Below are positions 11,246-22,734 of a stretch of DNA of 64,000 nt, piece by piece; within the stretch, counting starts at the first letter, position 1, and each line of letters starts with the position of its first letter. Source of the DNA: Pseudophaeomoniella oleicola (taxonomy: Eukaryota > Ascomycota > Eurotiomycetes > Phaeomoniellales > Phaeomoniellaceae); contig QWDQ01000045.1 of NCBI GenBank assembly GCA_003868215.1, forward strand, positions 124,001 to 188,000, written 5' to 3'. Under the pieces are notes generated by a model, which was given only the letters and a program-made list of their open reading frames with translations, did no database searches and was not told the DNA's origin. Made by a program: the position numbers and the translations under genes.

Positions 11246-13270
11246 ATGGCGCCTAGGGTTGCGCCCAGGAAAACGCGCGAGAACGACTATTCAAACCTGG
11301 GAAAAGCTGGAAGGTACGAATTGCATGCGCCATTATTTTGTATCGTGGGAACTAATCAAATCGGTATCAAAGGCGGACTGGTGTCACGGTACCTGAAGGC
11401 CCAAGAGATGAACATGGATTAGAAGAGATAACAGGAATCTTCTCCTCACCAACGAAGCCATCGCCTGTCAAGAGGCCAGAGGTAGCATCGACAATCACGG
11501 TTTTGTCAGATAGAAGTGTGTTAAGGCAAAGTTTACCGCGGTCCGCATCACCGAGGAAGACTGGCATCAGTGGATCAGCAAGGCGAAGCGAGAGATTTGA
11601 TCTATCTCCATCCAAAGCCCTTCAGAACGTCGTGGAAACCGAGAACACGCCGCCTCCGACGTATCCTACCCCCATTCCGATCAATGGAAACATAGTGCGA
11701 AGGTTCAGCCCGGAAAAATCACCTCTAAGAGAGATCAGGTCAGATCATCGTTCCACCCCGCAGCGCAGGTCAACCCAGAAGGGCAAGGACAGAGCAAATT
11801 ATGAGGAGTCTCCGTCTCGCGATGAGGAATTCCGGAGAAGTACAAGAAGTGTGGCACGAGAGACGATAGATCCAAGCTTGATCGAACCAGAACTCGATGA
11901 CGATAATGTCATTGGTGTGAATGAGGCCTCCGAAGACGATGACTATCTACCTGAGAAGGAACCCCAGGTGGACCTTGAAGCGCAACTACAGAGTGATGCA
12001 TTACAGCAAGAGGGCCCATCGTCTCCAGCGAGGGCAAAAGGCAATCGCAAAAGGAAAAGCGATGAATTTGAGGTGGCTGCCACAACCCAGAAACAAAGGA
12101 GCGCTTCAACTCAGCCTAACACCAAAAAAGCCAGGTCCGCAGCTTCTAAAAAACAGAAAGCAAGGGAAGTTTCTTCAGCCAGAACGAATTCACGAGAGGA
12201 CACTGAGGAAATCAATTCTACTGCACGACCCAAGGCTGGCCGGCCAACAGGTGGTGGGAAAACAACGGACGCTGATATGTCTTCACGACAGCAGAAAGAG
12301 CTAGACGAAGTAGTTGAGCGAATTAGGGCACGACCTGGCAAGACAAAATCACTCTATATACTGCGTCGGGAAACTCCTACCGACGATGCTGTAACTCATA
12401 CACGGTCCGGAAGAGTCAGTGTTAAGCCGCTGGCTTACTGGCGAAACGAGAGATGTGTATATGGAGACTCGGGCGACATCCCAGAAGGTTCACGCTTTCC
12501 TCTAAGTACTATCAAGGAAATCATACGAACAGAAGAGACCGACGACCTAGCCATTCGTCGCGGAAATGCCGGCATGCGGAACAGAAAGCAGAAGAAAAGT
12601 CGAAACAAAGACGGGGAAGCGGGATCAGCGGACGTGGACACGGACGACGGATTCGAGGAAAACGCAGAATCCTGGGAACTCGAAGATGGCGTCCTTCAGG
12701 GCCCGGTCGCGCAATGGGATCCAGCAACGCAGACGACTGCAGAAGATACAATGGAAGCAGGTACGTATTGACGATTCCAGAGAAGGCCCCTGACGGAGCA
12801 ATAGACTAACACATCAAATCCCCAACAGACTTGGCATACTCTTCCCTTGCGATGCAAACGCGGGAAGTGAAGAACGCAAGTTTCCGCTACGCGAAATTAC
12901 TGTCGACGCCCTTCTTTGGGGCCGGAATCGTCGACGTCCCGCCTGGCGGAGAAAAGAGACCGAAGAACAGCCGGAAGATGCACATGTGTTTTTACGTTTT
13001 TGAAGGAAGGGTCGACGTCGAAGTTGCAGAGAATCGATTCAGCGTGGGGAAAGGAGGGTTATGGCAAGTTCCCAGAGGTGAGTTTATACCATTCCTTGAA
13101 TTGCTGGAAGAAAAAGAAAAGAAAAAGATTTCTAACAAATTTCTATGTGATGAACAGGTAACATGTACGCCATCTTTAATGTCTTGGATAAGCCTGCGAG
13201 AATCTTTTTCAGTCAGGCTTGTGCCATGGACGTCGAGGATGATCTCGTACCCGTCGCGACAGCGGAGTAA
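11246..13270 (+). CDS. MIF2: centromere protein C / Mif2 kinetochore protein
   Basis: Inner-kinetochore protein that binds the CENP-A nucleosome and links it to outer kinetochore complexes. Four exons join in frame: 11246-11313, 11373-12760, 12829-13077 and 13158-13270, giving 605 residues. The N-terminus (APRKTREND, then SSPTKPSPVK) is the Mif2-type basic start. A long charged, Ser/Pro-rich disordered middle follows, with basic patches such as NRKRKSDEF. The CENP-C signature THTRSGRVSVKPLAYW lies at about residues 365-380. The C-terminal cupin dimerisation fold (YAKLLSTPFFGAGIV, MHMCFYVFEGRVDV, GKGGLWQVPRGN, ARIFFSQA) fills about 485-605. Exon 1 is only 68 nt but supplies the conserved start. 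The gene converges on the CorA-like gene downstream. Confidence 0.93.
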
Positions 13271-13835
13271 ATGCGAAAAGGAAACCACACACAGTTTTTC
13301 TCAATGCCGAAATCGAAATTATCATAATTCATTCTCCTCCCTAAAACCCTTCAGATGAGATAGCGTTTTTTTCTTCTCCTTTTTCTGGACAGATCCTATA
13401 GGAGTGATTTGGGATATGCTAGGTTTTCGTTCTCTTTTCGATCCCTCGCCGATCGTTCTGCTACGAGAAATGAGTTTGGGTAGGTGGATCGGGGTTCGAG
13501 GCAGGCGTTGTCCTTGGCCGGCGCTCGTTGTGAAGCTATTTGCACCTGTCGCCGTCATGAATTTTCCTTAAGCACTTAAGGCAGGGCTACTAGCAATCTT
13601 GGCTTGAGGTGTCAGTAACATGTCACGTACATAGATGTTGTCCGTTCATGGGGTGTCGGGTTTGGAACTCCCTTGGAGGTTCGGTAGGGTGTGGGTGGGT
13701 GTTGGCGTCTCGGAGGGTCATATGAGCGAGTTCCCGTGTTTAGGGATTGATTGGATGGGGTCCGTGGAGGTTTCTATGGATGGGTAGACCCAAATGTGAA
13801 AATGATATTCAAGCTTCTTCAAACACAATCGTCTG
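13271..13835. other. intergenic, convergent 3' regions
   Basis: Gap of 565 bases between the 3' ends of MIF2 and the CorA-like gene. No supported gene. Confidence 0.6.
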
Positions 13836-15313
13836 CTAAGCATGATCAGTCACCCTCTCTCTTGACGGTGAAAACAACATATGATGAGGATGATGATTGT
13901 GAAGAATATGATGGAGATGCTCCTTCTTTGGATCTGCTTCTTCAATCTCTTCCGAAGAAGAGGACAATTGCGTTCGTCTGCCGTAACCACGCGTAGTTGA
14001 TGTAAACCACCGTTCCCAGAGCAAGGTGATGCTGATGGTTGCGATTGTCAAGGGGATTGCGAAGGCCCAGTAGATCCAGAATTTGGGGGATACTGCTGAA
14101 GAGGAAGAAAATGGAGTGGAGGAAGAGCTGTCGGAGGCTCGAGTGACGTTATTAGGTGAGAAGTTGAAGAAGGTCGTGCTGAAGATGGCTGAGATGAACG
14201 TTGCGGGGAGGAAACAGAGGGTTATTGCGGCTATGGTGCGCATTGAGGCGCTGTCACGGAGAGTGGTGTGGGCGTTTCGGTGGGAGACGAGGTTGAATGC
14301 CTGTTCGACGAGGGATGCTTAATTAGATATGCGTCTCTACAGGAGCGAAGATGCAAGAAACTTGCCAATGTGATCTCGTTCTGTAGACGAGCGTAATTCG
14401 AATCCGATCGAGCTTTGAGGAATTGGATAGCTTGGAGGTGGAAGTTGAGGGATTGTCGGACGAAGTGGTATTGCGGAGCTCGCCATGTCGAGAATTGACC
14501 ACTCGCTGTTTGATATGAGAGTTCATGTTCTCGAATCATGTGGGAGACGGTTTCGATAGCGACAACGAGTGTCTCGTTCGAGTGGATTGCATGTCTGGCA
14601 ATCTCGTGTAGCATTGGAAAATCGGGGTCTTTGTACTGGCTCTGATTCCGTAGCTTTGAACCGTTGAGATTTGTGACAAGATTAGCAGATGCGTTGCCTA
14701 CCTTCTCTGCGAGCCGGATCCTATCTCGTATAGCCCACACTGCGGTGTCATAGAGTTTAAACACTTCTCCCGCAACGAATGCATGGGGTGTCCATTGACT
14801 GGAATCGTCAAATGCATGGTCGGAGGCCTTGAGCGCATTGAACAAGTTCTTTTGAAAAGCATCGGGGACATCGAAGCAAAGTACGGTGGTATGACCTGCC
14901 ATGTTGTGATAGGTGAAAAAGCCCATCCTGTACCATTCATATTCAGGGTGTCCAAAATGAGTATCGGACTGCAATTGTTTGATGAGGAACCGAAACCAGG
15001 TTTCTGTTCACGAATCATTAGGAAACTCATGTGCGAAGCGATGCGTGATGGAAGGAATACGCTGGCATCGAATCCTGTCATCGCCATTGTAGAGTTCCCT
15101 ACACCCGAAGCCACCTCTCAGATTCTGATAGTGGTCTTCCCAAAACCACTGGGGTATTTCGAATCGTTCAGACAACAGCTTGTGGAGTCCTTCAGAAGTA
15201 GTACACTGGGCCATGTTCAAGAATCTCGATCTGTTAGAAGTCACTGGCAGAGCAAGAGGATCTGGTGACAAACATGAACTGCAATATAGGGACATCTTAG
15301 GGCCGGTCAGCAT
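13836..15313 (-). CDS. CorA-like membrane protein (divergent fungal Mg2+-transporter family)
   Basis: Three exons, 15313-15061, 15003-14366 and 14300-13836, give 451 residues in one frame. The soluble part contains family-like blocks (ERFEIPQWFWEDHYQN, then DFPMLHEIARHAIHSNE, then LNFHLQAIQFLKARSDSNY). The last 150 residues hold two membrane helices, MRTIAAITLCFLPATFISAI and FWIYWAFAIPLTIATISITL, in the CorA position. The GMN motif of true CorA channels is absent, which is common in this fungal subfamily, so ion transport is only inferred. The first intron is GT-AG, 57 nt, and removes a stop. The second is GC-AG (14365-14301, donor GCAAGT). The N-terminus is uncertain: coding-like sequence (RIFSIEASRLGIDTTL) lies upstream at 15400-15470 and may be a further exon. 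Confidence 0.72.
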
Positions 15314-16469
15314 AGAGGTTCAAAGAGTACGGTGAAATTGGATATGGACATACTGGGACCTGAGATGGCTGTCCATTTCAGCATCGTCTCACTCCAGCGA
15401 GTGGTGTTCTTTGGTGTGAGAGTTGTATCAATTCCAAGCCGGCTTGCTTCAATGGAGAATATGCGAATGAAGGGTACAGAGGTATTCATGACGACCATGA
15501 GAGTTGTCGATGGTCCTGAAGCATCCTAAGATGACTTTACGTCTCGAAGATATTACCATTTGAAAAGCCGGAGAGAAAAAGAGATCGCATAATGTGCAGA
15601 ATCTCCTTGCCTGAGGCTGACTCTCTTACCGCCGCGGGTTGTAGCACAGTGGCTTAATTCTTTGCTATTTTACCAGCAAACAAAGCATCTACATACTTCT
15701 AGACGTTCCATCGGCACAGGTGAAGCGAAATGAGGCCGAAAATCATTTCATGAGTTTGCGAAGAGCAGGATACAACAAGATAATATTACAATCCTAATGT
15801 GACCATCTCAATACTATGGGCAGATCATCTTAGATGGCGGTGGCGGTGAGGCTGATACGGACTTTTCCTACGTTCCTTATATTGACTTCCCTCTAGGTAA
15901 CTACATACATGTGTACCTACATAAGGCAAATTACTCTCGATATATCTTCATCCTATGGTAGCAGCAACGACATTGACCTTTCACAAGCCTATATCCCAAA
16001 GAGAATGGGGAGCATCTGGGATGCCTTTGGCTCTATAGATATTGAAGACCTCTCAGCCATATATCGGCATATGCTGGTCTTCAGGCTGAAACAAAAGACC
16101 TAGCCGCCATGTAATTGGTTACTGATCCATGTTACTGCTTGCTCGTGACTTTCAGCCTTGCCCAGAGCGCATTATAAATCTTCGTCGGTTCTCGCAAAGC
16201 GCTTTGCACTTCCAATTGTTTCAACAACAGTACGATGAAAGAGTAGCAGCATACATCAGAGACATTGCGTGGGCGCTTACTCCGAACTATCATTGCATAT
16301 CACCTTAAGTACAGGCACAATTCCCTGCTTATTTTGCCTCTTGAATTTCTTCACGCTGCAGGGTCTTGCCCAGTCGCATGTGGGCTGAACAGGAAACAGG
16401 CTCAAAAGTTCCCTGGAACTTGAATTCTGTCACGACCGAGTCGAACTTGTCCTACTTAAGGATCTCATT
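15314..16469. other. intergenic, divergent promoters of CorA-like and NLR genes
   Basis: May hold an unresolved upstream exon of the CorA-like gene at about 15310-15500. The rest shows nothing I can name. Confidence 0.5.
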
Positions 16470-19400
16470 ATGGTCAGGTCCCGACGTCCACGTAGTCGAG
16501 ATGACTTTGAGATTGCTATCATATGCGCCCTACGCATAGAATGTGATGCCGTGGAAACCCTCTTTGACGAAAACTGGGAGGAGGACCCGGATCAGTCATA
16601 CGGCAAGGCTCAAGGAGATTTCAATGCATATACGATAGGACGCATCGGGGTCCATCATGTGGTCCTAGCGTATATGCCTGGAATGGGCAAAGGGAGTTCT
16701 GCCAGTGTCGCAGCTAGCTTTCGTTCGAGTTTCCCCAGAATCAGGCTTGGCTTGGTCGTTGGCATATGTGGCGCTGCACCAATGATGAACAACAAGTTAT
16801 ACCTGGGTGATGTAGTAGTCAGTACCGGTATTGTTCAAATCGATCTTCTGCGGCAGTATCCTGATGCACGAAAAAGAAGGGACACGCTCGCGGAAAGTTT
16901 AGGCCGACCTCCGCTAGAAATTCGATCTTTCGTTGCCGACTAGGTCGAAGGCATCTAGAAGATAGTATCATGGTCCACCTTCAGCAGATACAGGAACAAG
17001 ATCCCGCTGAGTACGTCTATCCAGGAGCCACGGAGGACTATTTGTTCCAATCAGATTATCGCCATAGACATCATGGATCCGACGCTTGCACAACCTGTTC
17101 TAAATGCGAAGGCGATACGGACGAAGTCTGTGCAATTGCCTTAAATGCTCACTGCGACGAGCTCCAGTGCCGCGAAAATGCTACAGGGTGTCGCATCAGG
17201 CAGGATATGCCATCGTCCACTGCCAGTGGGACCGAGCCGAAAGTTTACTTCGGAGATATTGCATCCAGCGATACGCTTATGAAGTCTGCTGCTCATCGAG
17301 ATGACATTACAAAGAAAGAGCATGTCATAGCTTTCGAGATGGAAGGGGCAGGGGTCTGGGAGAACTTCCCTACTGTGATCATAAAAGGTGTCTCCGACTA
17401 TTCCGACAGCCATAAGCAAAAGAAGTGGCAGCCTTATGCAGCGGCCACGGCTGCGGCTTGTACTAAAGCGCTTCTACAACAATGGAGACCTACGGACAAG
17501 CCGCAGCCAGGTCCAATGCCAGGTCAGTAACCTCGCTATATTTCTCTCCGTAGCAGATAGTGATACAAACATTGTCGACGTCTTATTTAGCAAGTTGCAA
17601 GTACTTGTGGTGACTTTGCTAATGGTTTATCAACACAGAATCATCTACCGCTTCATCTAGTCGCCAAATCAACGGGGCCACGGGTCAGGCTGAAGCCAGA
17701 AAGCTCGAGCATGACCCCCAGGTGCTGAGCCGCTGCCATCAAACTTTCAAGACCTCACCTTATGAGCTATTAAAAGACGTCAATCCTCAAAGAGTTCATG
17801 GCACCTGCAAATGGGTTCTTGATCACCCAAAGTTCAAGGCCTGGTGCAACTCAACACATGATGATCTACTATGGATATCAGCGGATCCTGGATGTGGCAA
17901 GTCCGTCCTTGCTAAGTCGCTAGTTGACGACGACCTTGCTTCTGGAGATTCGAGAACTACTTGCTACTTCTTCTTCAAAGACTTGAAAGATCAGAACAGG
18001 CTTCACGTTGCATTATGTGCGGTCTTGCATCAACTATTCGCACAAAACCCTGGGCTGCTTCCCTATGCCCTAAAAGCATGGCGTGTAAATGGAACCTCTT
18101 TGCAGTCAGAGGTCGGTGAGATGTGGCGTATACTTCTCTCTGCTCTTGAAGATCCTGCTGCTGGCAACATCCTCTGTGTTTTCGATGCTCTCGATGAATG
18201 CGAATACCGTGATAGAAATGATCTTGTCGGGCGCCTCAAGGATGTTTGCAAACGTCGTGGTGGCACTGAAGGTCATACGACCAAATTCATCATCACAAGC
18301 CGTTCATACGGTGATATTCGCGAAAGCTGGGAGGGTATTGAGAGGGGTATTAAAACCATCTGGCTTGCTGGTGAGGATGAAAGCGAGACGATGAGCCAGG
18401 AAATCAACCATGTGATTGAAGCCGAGGTAGACAAGCTTGCGACTAACAGAAGATTGCCAACAGATGTCAAGGAGGGGCTAACAGTTGAGCTCTGCCGAAT
18501 GCCTCATCGGACTTACCTCTGGCTGTACTTGGTCATGCAGCAATTGCGCAAAAATACATCCTTGAGGGCAACCATGAAATCTTATAGTATGGTCACTCGG
18601 ACTCTTCCTCATAGTGTCGGCGAAGCTTATGAGAACATACTTGAGAAGAGCCACAACAAACAAGAAACCAAGCATCTTTTATCCATTGTTGTGGGAGCTG
18701 AGAGACCGTTGAAGCTTGCGGAGATCAATGTGGCTCTCGAAGTGGCAAATAACCCAGATGCCCATGAAATGGCAGACCTGGACTTAGAAGATCACCGCAA
18801 GGCGAAGGAAAGGATTAGAAATCTTTGTGGGCTCTTCGTTTTCGTCAAGGACTCCAGGATCTATCTCATACACCAGACTGCCAAAGAATTTCTCCTCCAG
18901 GGCAGCTATCAAAAAGGGGGTCTGTATCCGTCAAGATGGTCTGGGTCATTGACACATTATGCTGGTCATGATATCATGACTACGATATGTATTCGATACA
19001 TGCTGTTCAAGGACTTCAATGCCATGCTGATCGAAAGCAGTGGCCACATTTCGTACCATGGGAAGACGTATCGCCTGGAAGGCTTTCTGCCCGAACGACC
19101 GCATCATAGGATCGGATACCGCAGGCGTTATATGATGAACCATTCGTCTCGTAGGATCGGATCCGATACGTATCTTAGTACTGGAGCCCATCCGTATCCT
19201 AGAATCGGGTACCAATCAAGCTCGCAGATAATTCCCAAAGAGTGTTTCGACTCTGAGGGAGCTGAGGAGCTTCCTGGCACGAGCCATAGCCAAATTAAAG
19301 AGCTCGGATCAAGTTTACGAAAGTTGCAGAAGATGGGCCTTGAATTTTTGCTCTATTGCAGTTTTTATTGGCCCCGCCACTATTTACATACTTCCACAGA

Positions 19401-20403
19401 CTGTCGAACGAATATGTCGGAAGCAGCAATCTCCCTACACAAGCAGTCTCCTGGTAAGGGTCTTATCTGGTTGCAATATCATCTGAGCTCGAATTATACT
19501 ACATCCGAGAAAAGCTTCAAGAATGTAGGCATAAAGTCTGGGTGTAACGCGCTAGAAAGCGCTTGCTTTTGCGACCATAAGAATTTGATTGGGAATGTGC
19601 TTGCGCAAGGCACTAAGTCCAAGATAACTAAGTGGATTGGAAACTATATGATTATTGATGCTTCACGCAGAGGCGATTCTGATTCTGTGAGGTTTGTTTT
19701 GGACAACTGCCCTGGTCTCAGTAGAGACTCTGTTCAGTTAAATCGACTGATGTATGACGCAATAGAAGGTGGTGATGTGGGATGTGTCAAGTTCCTCTTG
19801 GAAAGGGGAAGCAATATAGATCATATCGATGTCCATCTGGAAACCCCATTGATCTACGGGATCCTCTGCAATCACTGGGACGACACCAAGCTGGATATTT
19901 GCCGTCTGCTCATAGAGAAAGGAGCATCCATCGACCTCCGATGTCACTGGGGACGCACGGCCCTTATGTACTCAGCCAAACTTGACAAGGTGGAAACAAC
20001 ACAACTGCTCATCGCCAACGGCGCTGCTCTGGAATTGAGAGACAACGACGGCAATACGGCTTTGTCGTTAGCCAAGAGCGAACAAGTCAGGCACCTCTTG
20101 ATCGTAGCTTGTTCGTCTCTGAAAGGAAAAGGAAGAAGACACGTAGAAGAAGCATATGAGGACACCGCCAAGAGGATGAGAGTCGCGTCAGCCGAGCCAT
20201 CCAGAGCTGAAGACCACGGTTTATGGAAAATGATAGATCATTGGAATCACGGCAAATATGTAACCCTCTCATGCGAGATACCCCGAAAAAGAGTTCGTCG
20301 ACCGATACAGATCACTCTAGAACACCCTGTACGTACAACCGACACAATCAAATATCAATTCACCAGCCTCCCTACAATCCCACCTACACGAGACGACCTC
20401 TAA
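16470..20403 (+). CDS. NLR-like protein: PNP_UDP domain, NACHT, ankyrin repeats; one apparent frame break
   Basis: Fungal NOD-like receptor of the kind linked to non-self recognition and heterokaryon incompatibility. The N-terminal nucleoside-phosphorylase-like sensor starts FEIAIICALRIECDAVE, runs through GLVVGICGA and LGDVVVSTGIVQ, and ends VIAFEMEGAGVWENFPTVII / GVSDYSDSHK. A 116-nt GT-AG intron (17523-17638, GCTAAT branch) leads to the NACHT ATPase, with Walker A DPGCGKSVLAKSL near 17885-17925 and Walker B VFDALDECE near 18178-18204. HQTAKEFLL closes the winged-helix part near 18870-18900. Ankyrin-like repeats (KFLLERGSNIDHIDV, LLIEKGASIDLRC, LLIANGAALELRDNDGNTAL) occupy about 19640-20110. 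Inside the sensor the frame changes at about 16937-16945 (RSFVAD in one frame, then LGRRHLEDS in the next). No intron fits there, so this is a single-base deletion or a sequence error. If real, the product stops after 157 residues. Confidence 0.85.
19099..19223 (+). repeat. short imperfect in-frame repeat inside the NLR gene
   Basis: Three degenerate copies built on (A/T)AGGATCGGAT(A/C)C at about 19107, 19152 and 19200 encode HHRIGYR, SRRIGSD and YPRIGYQ. They lie between the NACHT region and the ankyrin region. Confidence 0.5.
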
Positions 20404-21430
20404 CGAGACGAGCAAGTAAGTCCCTCCTCTTCCATCCCATCCCCCCCTCCCACAACCCCCTCATTCCTCCGCCTTACTAACACGACCATCCAAAGACCGT
20501 AAGCAAAGACCCAATCCAGTCCCAGCACAAGATGGGTCCTAGCTAGACACGACACACGAGACTGAGACAACACCGGCAACGTTACGGAGAATGTGACATA
20601 TCTCCTACAGCGGCGAGGAATATGAAACAGAAGGACTAGGACTGAGAAAAGGGAGAGAAGTAAATTCCCCTGTAGACTACGAAGGTAGGTAGGTATATGA
20701 GATCCAGATATATAGATACATCACTTGTACGAGTCACAAGTCTGTCCACCTAATTATACCAAAACTCTCTACATGTCAGGAGAATATTGACCTTCGAGTA
20801 GATATCTGTATGTATGTGATGTGATATGGAATTCCACAAATCACTCTGCGTTTGAGTCTGTCTCTGCTACTTAAGGGAGGTAGGTATCTATGTTACGATC
20901 GATACGATGACCAATTAATCATGGATATCATCAAGAGAAGAACAAAAACCCCACCAAGCACACCATACTCGTCGACTTCATGATGATGATCGCTGGCTTG
21001 CAACTTTTTGGTAAAACCTATCCAGGTAACGGATGCATGCCAAAGGGAAAACAAAGAAACCAGGTAGATATCTCATCCAGCCATTCTTGGTTCTCGAGAG
21101 ACACGGAGAGGTAGTAAAGAAAGGCTGTTCATTGAAGGGAAGGAGGGGGAAAAAAAACAACCATAACGTTTCTTCTTTTGTCCGATCGTTAAAAGACTTC
21201 ATGTATCGTATGTAAGGTAATTCATCTCTTGTCTCCTTGAAGAGATGAATAAAGAGCATTCTGTACCGTATCGGAAATTCATCAACAAGAACGCCCGTAT
21301 TTCCTTTTTCCCCTTGGTTCTCCAATGACCTTCATGACTTCGAAACTTTTGGACCTCATCAATGCTTCGCGGCTAAACACTGACAAGAAGAAGAATTGAC
21401 ATGGACTCATGATTGACATATGGTGAGATC
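20404..21430. other. intergenic, convergent 3' regions
   Basis: Between the 3' ends of the NLR and CHZ1. Contains TAGGTA words near 20686-20700. No supported gene. Confidence 0.6.
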
Positions 21431-22042
21431 TCACTCCTTCATTTCATCATCATCGTCTTGAGCCTCGAAGTCTTCATCGTCGTCGTCTTCGTCATCTTCA
21501 TCGAGATTGATGCCATCTTCTTTGGCTTTGCGCTCGGCTTCTTCGTAGTCGATCTGTTTACCGCGAGTACGTCGACCGCCAGAGATGATGTTGCTTGTGT
21601 CGATCTCTTCCATGTTGTCATCATCGTCTTCTTCGACTGTAGTAGAAGTTGTGAATGTTAGTCAAGTGAGCGCAAGGGATATGTGAGAGTCAAGGGGAGA
21701 TCGGCGCAAGGGATGTGATTCGCGCGCGTAATACATCAAGGGAGTTTAAAATGTGAAGTATCATATATCATAATCGCATACCTTCGGCAGTCTATGTGAA
21801 AAGTCAGCTCTCGAGTTTCGCGCAAAGAATAATGAGATAAAAAGCTCAGGGAAAAGAGGACTTACAGGTTCAACTTCATCAGCGCTCTCCTCGTCAGATT
21901 CGCTCAAATCTTCACCCATAGCAACATCTTGACCAGACGTAGGATTGGCAGCTTTGCCTTTCCCCTTGCCCGATGTAGACTCAGTCCCAAAGCCAGTAGC
22001 ACCACCTTCAGTGGGCGTAGATGTACCGTTTTGTTCGGCCAT
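21431..22042 (-). CDS. CHZ1: histone H2A.Z chaperone Chz1
   Basis: Small acidic nuclear chaperone that binds H2A.Z-H2B dimers for delivery to the SWR1 remodeller (family knowledge). Exons 22042-21866, 21791-21782 and 21636-21431 give 130 residues. The CHZ motif reads MEEIDTSNIISGGRRTRGK and is flanked by acidic runs (GEDLSESDEESADEVEP before, DEDDEDDDDEDFEAQDD after), the typical layout. The middle exon is only 10 nt (ACTGCCGAAG) between a CATAG acceptor and a GTATGC donor. It is needed to keep frame and yields VEPTAEVEEDDDDN. Start set at MAEQNG, where family-like sequence begins; an in-frame ATG at 22267 would add a 75-residue proline-rich extension. Confidence 0.88.
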
Positions 22043-22734
22043 TTGGATTGGAAGATCGAGAATAAGAGCTGCCTGCTCAGAAGCTTCGCGTACGCTGTAC
22101 GATCGAGATCTAGTCGTTGGTGGTGGTGGTGGTGGAGGAGGGCGTTGAAGAGGAGCAGGAGGGGGAGGAGGAGGAGGAGGAGGGTTTCGTCGCGAAGAAG
22201 TCGCAGTTGCTCGGTAGTGATGCTGAGCAACAGCAACAAACAGCTTAAGCTGCCAAGGAGGAGCCATTCTTTTGTTCAGCCAATCGGTGTTTGGTGATAG
22301 ATGCCGACGCTAAAATGAGGCGCTAAACTGTATAGGGACCTCCGCGGAGAGAATTATTTTGGGGGGAGAGGGGTTGGAGTCACATGACTTGTCGTTCTGG
22401 AATTTGTGTTTGGTCCGAGTTGATCACAGAAAAGCAAACTACAAGGCCACTGGGTGTTTCAATCTGTGCCACTGCGACCTGTCTGACATGGCACAATTAC
22501 AAGGATGCCAGTCCGCTGACTGCAACGCCAGAACGATCAGCTCGTAAACGTGTATAGTGATCCTCATGGCTCTGATGCTAAGAAGGGTGATGGCGGCCTT
22601 TGTCTATTTGATATTCCTGAGAGCAGCCCATTGCATCCTGTAACATCTTTCGCCGTGTTTGTCTCTTCACAGCTTGTTATCTCTTGTCTGTATTTCTCAG
22701 CTGGCACTGGTGGCGAGTACTTTCATCTGCCGCA
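22043..22734. promoter_or_regulatory. divergent promoter region of CHZ1 and the PQ-loop gene, with purine-rich low-complexity tract
   Basis: 22117-22187 is a GGT/GGA-rich plus-strand tract (CCT/ACC-rich on the CHZ1 strand). It stays open in frame with CHZ1 and would encode two polyproline runs. Most likely it is a 5' leader; the rest shows no gene. Confidence 0.5.

Noticed and set aside
15640-15720. Possible tRNA (GTAGCACAGTGG resembles an A box)
   Set aside because: No matching B box or foldable acceptor and T arms nearby.
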